Part shown: positions 1 to 6,664 of the stretch, in pieces
How positions within the stretch are numbered: position 1 is the stretch's first letter
How the letters are laid out: each line of letters starts with the position of its first letter
Assembly (NCBI GenBank): GCA_043720715.1
Contig: JAYSSF010000078.1
Coordinates: 1 to 13,198, forward strand
Source of the DNA: JAYSSF01 sp043720715
GTDB taxonomy: Bacteria > Patescibacteriota > Gracilibacteria > Absconditabacterales > Absconditicoccaceae
DNA: 13,198 nt
Reading direction: 5' to 3'
The notes under the pieces: model-generated
Database searches by the model: none
Seen by the model: the letters and a program-made list of their open reading frames with translations, nothing else
Told to the model about the DNA's origin: nothing
Program-made: the position numbers and the translations under genes

Positions 1-95
1 TACTAGTCATATAGTACTGTTTCTTAGCTTTTTTGCTAGTGAAAATTGATTATTTTAGTGTTATTTTAGAGGTAGGTTTTGCAGTGTTTCCTTAA
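1..95. repeat. Left copy of the terminal inverted repeat
   Basis: Bases 1-95 are the reverse complement of 13101-13195 with one mismatch (94 of 95). The repeat holds the last ten or so codons of the adjoining gene plus about 60 bases beyond its stop. The gene at each end points outward, so both end in the same residues, KETLQNLPLK, in the same reading frame. This is seen directly. Whether it is a dispersed genomic repeat, a shared 3' gene module or an assembly or amplification artefact cannot be told from the window alone. Confidence 0.95.
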
Positions 96-567
96 ATAAT
101 GTTGTAGCAACATGAATTTTTGATAGATCTTCTATCTCATAGTATATACCATTTCAGGTAAAATTCTTGTTAAAAAGTTTATTTAAGGGCTCAAAATCGT
201 CATATTTGAAGATTTTTTTAATAAAAGGCTTAAGAGAAAATGGATTAATGGAATTGCTATGTAAAAACACATATCCATGCTCTAATAAATAAAAAAATAT
301 CTGACGATAAGGTAAAGCATACAGAGGATATTCCATTTCACAAGCATATTTATTCATAATTGAATCAAAATCCTTACGAATAAATAATAAGTCACGTACT
401 TTATCCAGTAATGTCTGACTATCCAGATTTAATTCTATGAGTTTTTCTATTTCTTTGATTGGTAATTTATCTTCTAGGGTCAAAACCTCATTTTTAAGAT
501 GAGATAAGTCTTTGATTATCAATTCATTTGATTTTACTATAGATTTGTCTCAAAATTCAACACTCAT
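61..567 (-). CDS. Hypothetical protein, 168 aa, C-terminus in the terminal repeat
   Basis: I do not recognise this protein. Read with UGA = Gly it starts at an ATG (MSVEFGDKSIVK) and runs to TAA; two in-frame TGA codons (Gly6, and one about 30 residues from the end) would truncate it in the standard code. It is rich in Lys, Leu, Ile and Asp, looks helical and soluble, and has no signal peptide or membrane span. Its last ten residues (KETLQNLPLK) lie in the inverted repeat shared with the last gene of the window, although the two proteins show no other obvious likeness. It starts 34 bases after the stop of the gene at 602-1159 on the same strand, so the two probably share a transcript. There is no Shine-Dalgarno sequence before the ATG. 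Existence is well supported; function is unknown. Confidence 0.75.
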
Positions 568-601
568 AATTAATTATACATTATAAAGTCATAGTAACTC
601 A

Positions 602-1159
602 TTAATTTGGTCATCGCCCATTATCTTCTTCAATCTTTTCTTTGCTGACTATTGGGCGATCACCAAGACCGTAATCAGTATCACCATCTGCATTATCCAA
701 AGAATTACTGATCTGCTCAACTACACGCTGTAATCATAGATGCTTCTTAGATACTAAGAATTTCAATTTACTGACTAATCCCTTAACCTGTATACGATCA
801 GCTTCCTTTAGGACATCATCTACTTCCTGTGAAACAAGATCTACCTTGCCAATAGTACCAAGTTTTAATGACGACATAATACGATCAGCAAATACATCTA
901 CCTGTTCAGACGCTTCTTTGAGAGTGAGTTTGGCAAATGATTTCTCCCTTTTGATACCATCTACAAATCTATCTTTTTTAATTTCTAGATTATCTTTTAC
1001 AGTATTGATACGATTTTTGAGAGTTTTCTTTTGCTCTACTTTTGGAGCAACAATTTCTCTCGAGATTTTATGATCTCCTGTGTTTATTTCCTTCATTGTT
1101 TGAGATTCAATCTTATCTACAGCAATAGTAAGTTTTTTCTTAGCTACTTTTTCTGGCAT
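602..1159 (-). CDS. Hypothetical lysine-rich protein, 185 aa
   Basis: No family recognised. The ATG (MPEKVAKKKLTIAVDK) is fixed by a TAA five codons upstream in frame; two in-frame TGA codons near the C-terminus are read as Gly, and the frame ends in TAA. The first two thirds are highly charged with many Lys and Glu (KKTLKNRINTVKDNLEIKKD), giving amphipathic, probably coiled-coil helices. The last 40 residues are acidic (DNADGDTDYGLGD, EKIEEDNGR). There is no membrane segment. The gene follows a consensus promoter at 1188-1216 and is the first of a two-gene minus-strand unit with 61-567. It is divergent from htpX, with 118 bases between the two starts. Confidence 0.75.
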
Positions 1160-1187
1160 GACAATATATGTTATAAAATAATATTAC

Positions 1188-1216
1188 ATTATATCTGCTA
1201 ATTACTTTTTTGTCAA
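1188..1216 (-). promoter_or_regulatory. Consensus sigma70-type promoter for 602-1159
   Basis: On the minus strand TTGACA (1211-1216) and TATAAT (1188-1193) are both perfect consensus hexamers separated by exactly 17 bases, and the -10 box is 28 bases before the ATG. It sits in the divergent gap with htpX. On the plus strand a weaker TTGTCA / TACTAT pair with a 15-base spacer (1210-1236) overlaps it and could serve htpX. Confidence 0.8.
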
Positions 1217-1277
1217 TACTTGAACTATCATACTATTTTCTTATTCTTGTTCTTGTTCTTTACTCTTGTCCTTCATC

Positions 1278-2180
1278 ATGTTCACCCGAATTAAGAGAAT
1301 CTGATTCCTTGCGCTTTCGAGCTTGACAATCATGGTGACGCTCACCATCTTGCTCAATCTGATCCAATATTTCTTCAATATCAATCTACAAGGTAGCGGA
1401 TATCAGTGACTTGCTATCATGTCGCTTGTATTCTGATTTGGTAGTGCGATCATCGGACTGTGGACTTCACGCTGGATGGCCAAGCGCAGCTACAGCATTC
1501 AACTCATCGACCAGGCCGAATATGACCCGAAACTCTCGCTTGTCTACCAGACAGTCAGACGTATTGCTGATCAACAAGGCATCGAGATGCCACAGGTAGG
1601 GTATTATACTTCTGCTGATGCAAATGCATTTGCTACCGGTGCTAGCAAAAATAGCGCACTCGTAGCTGTCAGTACCTGACTACTCCGCCAGATGAGCGAT
1701 GATGCGATCAGTGGTGTCGTCTGACATGAGATGGCTCACATCCTCAATGGTGACATGGTGACTACCACGCTCCTCCAGTGAATCCTCAATACTCTTGTTA
1801 TCTTCCTCGCGAGGATCTTGGCTGGTATCATCTCTGGTGCCATGAGTGATGATGACGAGTGAGGTATTGCCAATACATGAAGTTATTTTCTTATTAGTAA
1901 CTTACTTGATATTGTATTCTGACTTGGTGTGACGTTGATCTTGATGCGACACAGTAGAGTCAGAGAGTTTGCCGCTGATGCTGGTAGTGTCCAATTTCTC
2001 GGATCCAAAGAACCTATGCTTCAGTGACTCAGATCACTACAGAAGCTCTATGATCCCAACTCAATACAAAACGATTCACTCAGCACTCTCAAGATCTCAT
2101 GATGAATCTCTGGACTATTTGCCTCACATCCACCATTGGAAGATAGAATCGAAGCAATCAGTAAAATCTCTTGATATTAA
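1278..2180 (+). CDS. htpX: HtpX family membrane zinc metalloprotease
   Basis: M48-family integral membrane protease that degrades damaged or misfolded membrane proteins. With UGA = Gly the frame gives 300 aa, close to the 293 of E. coli HtpX. The zinc motif HEMAH lies at residues 150-154, preceded by a Gly encoded by TGA, and the third ligand is Glu230 in REFAADAG. Hydrophobic stretches at about 9-28, 44-62, 163-182 and 198-220 match the family's four membrane segments. The ATG at 1278 was chosen because it alone includes the first membrane segment; shorter starts (1332, 1419, 1476) lose it. The N-terminal MSLVFGFGSAIIGLWTSRWM resembles the E. coli segment MALLFGFGGSF. It is the first gene of a plus-strand group of four. 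No Shine-Dalgarno is present. In other bacteria htpX is often stress-induced; no such operator was found here. Confidence 0.95.
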
Positions 2181-2228
2181 GCTCACAATCTGTAGATCTG
2201 AAACTAGTAGTCAGCTTTCTCAATCATC

Positions 2229-2726
2229 ATGGAATTACTCACATTTCTGTTAGGGTTAGGAGTTGGAGCAGCCATATGATATGGTGTGTTCTATTTTCGT
2301 TATGAGGATACGAAATCTGTAGACTGACTGAGGGGCAATCTTGGTCAAACCACAGAAGAAAACCTACGCCTCTCATCCGAAACTAAAGAGCTCACAGAGC
2401 AAAACCTCATCCTCAAAGAAAAAGTCACCGAGCTTCTTATGAAAAACTCTGACCTCAATAGTATTGTTGGAGAGCTCAACAGATATTACTATTATCTCAA
2501 AGAATGATACGGCAAAGCCACTGAACTCGTCAACATGCTCAAATGAGTCGATCCAGCAATGGAAGAAAAAATCAAAAAAATAGTCAATAGCATGGAAAGC
2601 AATTCAAGTTCTCCCTTGATAAAGCACTCTAATGAGTATAAAGGAGGTACTGAAGCCGGAGGGATTAAAAGCATCCCCATCTCAGATAAACCAGCTTGAA
2701 TGCCAGATCTCAAGAAAAAGTGGTAA
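2229..2726 (+). CDS. Membrane-anchored coiled-coil protein, 165 aa
   Basis: Not assigned to a family. One N-terminal membrane segment (residues 3-23, LLTFLLGLGVGAAIGYGVFYF) is followed by a polar heptad-like region (about 37-85, rich in Glu, Leu, Asn and Lys) that should form a coiled coil, and then a Ser/Gly/Lys-rich tail ending PDLKKKW. Five in-frame TGA codons are read as Gly, including one inside the membrane helix next to GAAI. It lies 48 bases after htpX and may be co-transcribed. The architecture (short anchor plus long cytosolic coiled coil) suggests a scaffold or tether, but that is inference only. Confidence 0.7.
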
Positions 2727-2742
2727 TAATGTCCTCCCGCAT

Positions 2743-2850
2743 GCAGTGGTTGAAAACACTGCTACGCACACGAAATAAAAGACACAGAATTATAGAAAAT
2801 AGTGCTGTTTTCAACTAGACCTTTGGTTCTTTGTGGCAATGACAAAGAAC
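2743..2850. repeat. Cluster of three inverted repeats in the gap before yuiD
   Basis: Three palindromic elements lie between the coiled-coil gene and yuiD. GCAGTG...CACTGC (2743-2748/2757-2762) has an 8-base loop. GTTGAAAACA (2749-2758) pairs with TGTTTTCAAC (2806-2815) across 47 bases. GTTCTTTGT (2826-2834) and ACAAAGAAC (2842-2850) form a perfect 9-bp stem with a 7-base loop, followed by eight A residues. The first two are mutually exclusive because they overlap. None is followed by a T-run on the plus strand, so a simple terminator is not supported. Confidence 0.6.
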
Positions 2851-2881
2851 AAAAAAAATCCTAACTTCTCTAAATTTTCTC

Positions 2882-3379
2882 ATGTCTATCCCACTTTTTT
2901 TAGTTCCTATTATCGTATGAGGTATCATTCAGATCTTCAAGGTCGTGATTGATTTTAGTATTGAAAAGAGTGTGAGTATTGATTCCTTATGGAGAGCTGG
3001 TTGATTTCCATCAGTACATAGTGGTATATCGAGCAGTATCTGTGTAGTGATTGGGATCAGTACAGGGCGAGGGTGACCATTGTTCGCACTTGCGTTTGGG
3101 ATGTCATTTCTGTTTTGGTATGATGCGATGAATGTCAGATATCAAGCCGGTATGCACGCAAAATACCTCAACGATATCAGACTCGAAATGCAAGATTTAC
3201 TTAAGATCGGTCAGAATTTCCAATTTCTCAAAGAAAGATTGTGACATACCTTTGTAGAAGTTGTTGGGTGAATACTTATAGGCTGACTGCTTACGTTTGT
3301 AGTCATGTGGATGGTAGATCCAGTTTTCCATCCTAGTGCCGAGCTTGTCAATGTTCGGACCAAAATCGTCAATCCATAA
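2882..3379 (+). CDS. yuiD: Divergent PAP2 family (DUF212/YuiD) membrane protein
   Basis: This 165-aa protein matches the DUF212 'divergent PAP2' family (B. subtilis YuiD) along its length: an N-terminal hydrophobic segment, RAGGFPSVHSG at 38-48 (family GGMPSSHS), GRGGPLFALAFGMSFLFWYD at 62-81, a conserved DAMNVRYQAG at 81-90, LKERLGHTFVEVVGG at 116-130, and a last membrane helix. The His46 and neighbouring Ser residues resemble the second phosphatase motif of PAP2 enzymes, but the family's substrate is not well defined. Six in-frame TGA codons fall on glycines, several of them conserved (Gly41, Gly121 in LGHT, Gly130). The plus-strand group continues with the zinc-ribbon gene 62 bases downstream. 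The symbol is by family, not by tested orthology. Confidence 0.88.
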
Positions 3380-3406
3380 TTCATGTCGATTAATCTATTT
3401 TTGATA

Positions 3407-3435
3407 AACTTTATAAACCTTTTAACTTTATAAAC
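3407..3435 (+). repeat. Tandem AACTTTATAAAC boxes upstream of the zinc-ribbon gene
   Basis: AACTTTATAAAC occurs at 3407-3418 and 3424-3435, just before the ATG at 3442. A 15-base version, AACTTTATAAACCTT, at 3407-3421 is repeated exactly at 4189-4203, directly before the hrcA ATG at 4205. The boxes contain a TATAAA core and could be promoter -10 regions or regulator sites; this is inference from position. Confidence 0.45.
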
Positions 3436-3441
3436 GTAAAA

Positions 3442-3879
3442 ATGTTAGCACTCTTCAATACCCTCTTTGCAAATAATACTGCTGAACTCAATACTATTAT
3501 CTGGACGATCGTTGGTATTGTATGGATCTATTGTATATTATGGACTGCGAGAGATATCTACGCAAGAAGCGATAATTGACTATTTCAGCTATTCTGCGTC
3601 CTCCTTGTCTTAGTAGCCAGTCCACTTATTGGATTGCCTCTCTATCTCCTTCTTAGGCCTCTCTCTCGCAAGGAAGATACGATCTGACGACAGATGATGA
3701 TGGATCTTGAGTCTGTGCCATGCGGATCATGTATGAGGCCTAACCTCACTGGCTATGATCATTGCGTCTTCTGTGGTGGCGCTCTCAAGATTTCATGTAA
3801 GAATTGCAAAGAAATGTATCCACATACCCACCAGTACTGTTATAAATGTGGAGCACCAAATCTTACTTGGAAAGAATAA
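3442..3879 (+). CDS. Membrane protein with C-terminal double zinc ribbon, 145 aa
   Basis: Two membrane segments (about 17-35 and 47-71) come first. They are followed by a cytosolic-looking tail with eight cysteines in four CxxC knuckles: C94/C97, C108/C111, C119/C122 and C133/C136. The pairing gives two zinc ribbons of the DZR type often found in bacterial membrane and regulatory proteins. Two in-frame TGA codons (Gly46, Gly82) lie outside the ribbons. The first codons after ATG (TTAGCACTC) happen to match one half of a CIRCE operator, but no partner half follows. A terminator hairpin 43 bases beyond the stop ends this gene group. The role is unknown; zinc ribbons of this kind usually mediate protein or nucleic-acid contacts. 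Confidence 0.8.
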
Positions 3880-3921
3880 TATTACCACATCACAATAGAC
3901 TTGACTTTGATAGTCAATATG

Positions 3922-3946
3922 AGTACTACTAAGGTAGTATTTTTTT
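3922..3946 (+). terminator. Rho-independent terminator after the zinc-ribbon gene
   Basis: TACTAC (3924-3929) and GTAGTA (3934-3939) form a 6-bp stem with loop TAAG, which A-T and G-T pairs at the base can extend, followed by a run of seven T (3940-3946). A second small stem TTGACT/AGTCAA (3901-3906/3912-3917) lies just upstream. Confidence 0.65.
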
Positions 3947-3957
3947 ATATTTACATT

Positions 3958-4155
3958 ATGGTAGCAAAAGTAGAAGAGTTCAAGCTAAGAGAACAATGAT
4001 TCAATCCGGCAGAAGAACTAGATAATCTTGCACATGAAAATATTGTCAATCATCTTGATTATACTGAAGAAGTAGTGGACAATACTATAGCGTTACATCA
4101 GGAGACCCATGATCATCTCACTCAAACTTATGAGTCAATAAATGCAATAGCATAG
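3958..4155 (+). CDS. Small hypothetical protein, 65 aa
   Basis: ATG to TAG, 65 residues (MVAKVEEFKLREQGF...), with a single in-frame TGA read as Gly14. It is acidic and helical with several His residues and has no membrane segment or cysteine. It starts 11 bases after the terminator T-run and ends 49 bases before hrcA, so it may lead the hrcA transcript. No family recognised. The amino-acid composition and the clean frame between two real genes support it as coding, but its small size keeps confidence moderate. Confidence 0.55.
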
Positions 4156-4204
4156 TTTATGACACAAAGCTACCTTACAAACCTTATGAACTTTATAAAC
4201 CTTA

Positions 4205-4912
4205 ATGCCTAGTAAAACCGAACACACCAAACTCAGCACCCTCCTCGACGTAGTGATCGATCACTATATCAGCAAATGAGACCCGATTGGGTCAAAATTT
4301 CTCCATACCATCGAATGAGTCGAATATGCTCCATCAACATTGCGTAAATATCTCAATCAGCTCGAACAAGAATGACTTGTCTATCAAGCATATAACTCCA
4401 GTGGTCGTATCCCAACCATTGACGGGATGAAAGCCTATGTGACCAGCATGATCGAGACATCTCAGCTTCCAGTCCCAGTCACAACCTATGATTTTGAGGT
4501 CAATAGTACCAGGACCGGGCTCAGATATCTTGTAGAGACCTTGAGTACTTATGTAGATGGTGTTGTTACGTGATTTATCCGCAATGATGACTACTATTTT
4601 CTCGGTATCAATAAGTTGTTAAGAGGAGAATACCTGACCGAATCAGAACTGGTCAAGCATATCATCGAGTTTATCGAGAGCCAGCGCGTCGTCTCCGTTA
4701 TCTCATCTCAAATGATGAAGAATAGTCAAATATACCACACCTTTGTCCAAGAAGATGATAAAGTCATATCAATCATGTATACCAAGGTTATCGTCAATGA
4801 TTATGAAGCCATTCTTTCTATCATCTGACCTATGCGTAGCAATTATAAACAGAATTTGGATGTTTTACAGCAATTTGTAGATAGCTATAAGTGAAGAACG
4901 AATAATGAATAG
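4205..4912 (+). CDS. hrcA: HrcA-type heat-inducible transcription repressor (short form)
   Basis: HrcA binds the CIRCE operator and represses chaperone genes until heat stress. The N-terminal winged-helix region is clear: LDVVIDHYISKGDPIGSKFL (14-33; family DYIxTGEPVGSK), STLRKYLNQLEQEGLVYQ (44-61; family ATIRNEMAELEExGLL) and SSGRIPTIDGMKAYV (65-79; family SAGRVPTDKGYRYYV). The C-terminal motif IIGPMRSNY (206-214; family IGPTRMxY) is also present. Six of 13 glycines use TGA, including those in SKGDP and IIGP. At 235 aa it is about 100 residues shorter than usual, with the central region reduced. The stop lies inside the left arm of an inverted repeat, so the last few residues (RTNNE) appear to derive from the inserted sequence. 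No grpE, dnaK or CIRCE site is seen nearby. Confidence 0.88.
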
Positions 4913-4920
4913 TGAAAAAT
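4894..4920. repeat. Left inverted repeat bounding the four-helix-bundle gene
   Basis: Bases 4894-4920 are complementary to 5309-5335 (24 of 27). The arms hold a GAATAATGAATAGTGAA motif. The hrcA stop codon lies inside this arm. Confidence 0.75.
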
Positions 4921-4961
4921 ATTATTTGTTATTGATTTTTAGTTATTAACTATTAATTATA

Positions 4962-5303
4962 ATGAAAGAAAGCATACTACAGTCTAAATCTCTTGAACTA
5001 GGTATTATGGTAGCTCGTTATTGTACCAGTCTCAAAGAAAAACGTCACTATGAAATAGCAAATCAATTACTAAGATCTGGTACAAGTATTGGAGCAAATA
5101 TTTATGAATCGGCCGCTTGATATTCCCGTAAAGATTTTTGATTTAAATTACAGATTGCACTCAAAGAGTGCTACGAAACTGAATATCGATGCCATCTTCT
5201 CGAGCAATGATTTGATGAAAAAGTTGAGGATATTAAAAATCTCAATCTTGAATGCAAAAAACTACTCACATCCTCGCTTAATACCATCAAATCAAAAGAT
5301 TAA
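4962..5303 (+). CDS. Four helix bundle protein (23S rRNA intervening-sequence type)
   Basis: This 113-aa protein carries the hallmark of the four-helix-bundle/S23 family encoded in 23S rRNA intervening sequences and found dispersed in many genomes: LLRSGTSIGANIYESAAG (36-53), then KDFGFKLQIALKECYETEY (57-75). Three TGA codons are read as Gly, one directly after the conserved ESAA. Helices fill nearly the whole length and there is no membrane segment. The family is structural with no enzymatic role established. Here the gene sits alone between two inverted-repeat arms, just after the hrcA stop, followed by a terminator. The bounded arrangement resembles a small inserted element rather than an operon member. 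Confidence 0.88.
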
Positions 5304-5308
5304 TGACA

Positions 5309-5335
5309 ATTATTCACTATTCACTATTCGTTATT
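5309..5335. repeat. Right inverted repeat bounding the four-helix-bundle gene
   Basis: Complement of 4894-4920 with three mismatches. It contains a short tandem ATTCACT ATTCACT ATTCG and starts 6 bases after the gene's stop. Confidence 0.75.
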
Positions 5336-5398
5336 AGTTGTATAAGAGTCAATATTCTATTATACTTTATAAAATCTAATTCTATGATTTATCAGTAA

Positions 5399-5422
5399 CT
5401 GACTGCAATGTCAGATTTTTTT
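5399..5422 (+). terminator. Rho-independent terminator before the pilin promoter
   Basis: CTGAC (5399-5403) and GTCAG (5410-5414) form a stem around a TGCAAT loop, followed by A and a run of seven T (5416-5422). It separates the four-helix-bundle gene from the pilin transcription unit. Confidence 0.7.
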
Positions 5423-5454
5423 ATACCTTTTTTACACTTTTTGATAAAAAAGAT

Positions 5455-5483
5455 TTGCATTTTTATCAAGATCCACTTATAAT
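5455..5483 (+). promoter_or_regulatory. Sigma70-type promoter for the pilin gene
   Basis: TTGCAT (5455-5460) and TATAAT (5478-5483) are separated by 17 bases, and the -10 box ends 36 bases before the pilin ATG. The unit lies between two terminators, so the pilin is probably transcribed alone. Confidence 0.75.
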
Positions 5484-5519
5484 AGTATTGTAATTTTATT
5501 TATTACTTATTCTACACCA

Positions 5520-5975
5520 ATGACAACAAAAACAACAAAGGCGTTTACACTGATCGAGCTTTTGATCGTAATCGTTATTATCGGTATCTTGGCTGTTGCT
5601 TTGATCCCAAGACTTACTGGATCTCAAGCTACTGCAAGAGATACAGCGAAGAAAGCCACACTACAACAAGTAGCTACTATTATTAGTGCTTATACTAATC
5701 AAGAACAAAGTCCTGCAGCATTACGAACTGGTGCAAATGCTACTCCTATTACAGCAGCAATGGCTACTACAGTAGCAGCTTATGGTAATATGCCAATTGT
5801 AGGACCTAACGGATCTGCACTATATATTGCATCAGGAGGAAACAATGTATACGTAGTATCTGCTGATCTTGAAAAGGGTAATGGTAACTCAGTTGGTTAT
5901 GCTCAGGCTACAGGTGGATTCATCCCTGGATCTCTTAGTTCTACAGCTACTGGATACGCTATCAGAGCTCAATAA
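5520..5975 (+). CDS. Type IV pilin-like / pseudopilin protein, 151 aa
   Basis: Class III signal sequence: a short basic leader (MTTKTTKA) is followed by FTLIELLIVIVIIGILAVAL, the classic prepilin N-methylation motif. Prepilin peptidase would cut after Ala8, which stands where Gly is usual, leaving N-methyl-Phe1 and Glu5 of the mature protein. The rest is a small Ala/Thr/Gly/Ser-rich C-terminal domain without cysteines, as in simple T4P or type II secretion pseudopilins. It is unusual in this window for having no in-frame TGA: all 15 glycines use GGN, and the gene is therefore intact in any code. It has its own promoter and a strong terminator, consistent with high expression as a major pilin. 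No other pilus genes are recognised beside it. Confidence 0.92.
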   Translation: MTTKTTKAFTLIELLIVIVIIGILAVALIPRLTGSQATARDTAKKATLQQVATIISAYTNQEQSPAALRTGANATPITAAMATTVAAYGNMPIVGPNGSALYIASGGNNVYVVSADLEKGNGNSVGYAQATGGFIPGSLSSTATGYAIRAQ

Positions 5976-6005
5976 TTACATACTTATTTTATAGATGTAA
6001 TTAAG

Positions 6006-6032
6006 ACTCATCTCTTCGGGGGTGAGTTTTTT
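6006..6032 (+). terminator. Strong UUCG-loop terminator after the pilin gene
   Basis: ACTCATCTC (6006-6014) pairs with GGGGTGAGT (6019-6027), with three G-T pairs, around a TTCG tetraloop closed by C-G. A T-run (6027-6032) follows. A further weak stem ATTACAT/ATGTAAT (5975-5981/5995-6001) lies between the pilin stop and this terminator. Confidence 0.85.
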
Positions 6033-6122
6033 GTTACATAAAAAAAATCTCAATCATTTGAGACTAAACTAATAATTATGTAGATAATACTACACAACAA
6101 TACAATAGACTTATACATCAAA

Positions 6123-6199
6123 TGGGGCGAACGACGGGAATCGAACCCGCGACAGATGGTACCACAAACCATTGCTCTACCAACTGAGCTACGATCGCC
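6123..6199 (-). tRNA. tRNA-His (anticodon GUG)
   Basis: Read on the minus strand, a complete cloverleaf is visible. There is an extra 5' G (G-1), a 7-bp acceptor stem GCGATCG/CGTTCGC with one T-T mismatch, and TA. The D-arm is GCTC-AGTTGGTA-GAGC. The anticodon stem ATGGT/ACCAT encloses the loop TTGTGGT, giving anticodon GTG. The T-arm is GCGGG-TTCGATT-CCCGT. The discriminator is C73, and CCA is encoded (6123-6125). G-1 opposite C73 is the histidine identity pair, which agrees with the anticodon. The tRNA lies 8 bases downstream of the GIY-YIG gene on the same strand. The matching synthetase gene, hisS, is at 11420-12676. Confidence 0.95.
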
Positions 6200-6207
6200 A
6201 TAATATA

Positions 6208-6456
6208 TTAATGCTTTACAAAGCTTGAATGATTTATTCGATGTTCAATGTGACCATTTCTTTTTATCATTCTTTCTAATTTGATAGCATCAGTCTTTGT
6301 TTCTTTGATAAAATATCAAATAAGTTTTATCTTTCACATCTTACTGGTAGTTGGAGTTTGACCAGCTTGATGTTGAGACAATCTCTGTTGTATATCAGAT
6401 GTGTAGCCAATATAATGTTTTCAGGATTCTCATTGAAGAATATAAACATAAAACAT
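6208..6456 (-). CDS. GIY-YIG domain nuclease-like protein, 82 aa
   Basis: A single-domain GIY-YIG protein of the YhbQ/UvrC-N-like type. The motif reads VYI (4-6) ... HYIGYT (14-19), followed by the conserved Arg25 region (DIQQRLSQHQAG) and the later Glu in IKLERMIKR (58-66) that would bind the metal. Four TGA codons are read as Gly, one of them (Gly12) just before the YIG half of the motif. Length and motifs match stand-alone GIY-YIG proteins of unknown biological role in many bacteria. It sits between the tRNA-like relic (upstream) and tRNA-His (8 bases downstream) on the same strand, so it may be co-transcribed with the tRNA. There is no Shine-Dalgarno before the ATG. Confidence 0.85.
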
Positions 6457-6490
6457 TGGTATTTTTGTATTAAAGATCAGTATATATGGA

Positions 6491-6568
6491 ACTAGCGACA
6501 TATGGTACCATCACGCAGGACTGCGTGACTCTACCAACTGAGCTATCCCGTAGTACTACGGGACCATA
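6491..6568 (-). pseudogene. tRNA-like relic with dense palindromes
   Basis: On the minus strand TAGCTCAGTTGGTAGAG is identical to the D-arm region of tRNA-His, and further on TGGTACCATaTGTCGC matches its 3' anticodon stem and variable region. In between, the anticodon stem-loop is replaced by a hairpin (TCACGCAG/CTGCGTGA, 6511-6518/6521-6528), and the sequence diverges after TAGTTC inside the T-loop, so no normal cloverleaf or 3' acceptor strand can form. The 5' acceptor strand is part of an 18-bp perfect palindrome, TCCCGTAGTACTACGGGA (6546-6563). I read it as a decayed or rearranged tRNA; it could instead be a structured leader of the GIY-YIG gene that follows. Confidence 0.5.
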
Positions 6569-6613
6569 GGATATCTGTATAGTGATTTTAGCTCTCAATT
6601 CAATCGAATTTTA

Positions 6614-6644
6614 AGCTCCCTGATAAGGGAGCTGTCCGAAGGAC
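6614..6644 (-). terminator. Probable terminator hairpins after the four-span membrane gene
   Basis: A perfect 8-bp stem AGCTCCCT/AGGGAGCT with a 4-base loop (6614-6633) follows a smaller GTCC/GGAC stem (6634-6644) on the minus strand, about 20 bases after the stop at 6665. The downstream tract is only TAAAATT, so the T-run is weak and the call is tentative. Confidence 0.45.
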
Positions 6645-6664
6645 TGAGGGTTTGTAGCGCAATC

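Noticed and set aside
1261..1390. Minus-strand frame of about 40 codons (DIEEILDQIEQDGERHHD...).
   Set aside because: It lies opposite the N-terminal membrane segment of HtpX, has no good start, and mirrors a clear gene.
1411..2713. Separate short ORFs within and around htpX and the coiled-coil gene (1411-1599, 1969-2253, minus 2492-2713).
   Set aside because: They are alternative frames of genes that become continuous once UGA is read as Gly; none has a recognisable product.
3445..3453. TTAGCACTC, one half of a CIRCE operator.
   Set aside because: It is codons 2-4 of the zinc-ribbon gene and no GAGTGCTAA half follows at the proper spacing.
5156..5174. TTGCACTC-AAA-GAGTGCTA palindrome resembling CIRCE.
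   Set aside because: Spacing is 3 instead of 9 and it falls in the conserved coding motif IALKECYE of the four-helix-bundle gene.
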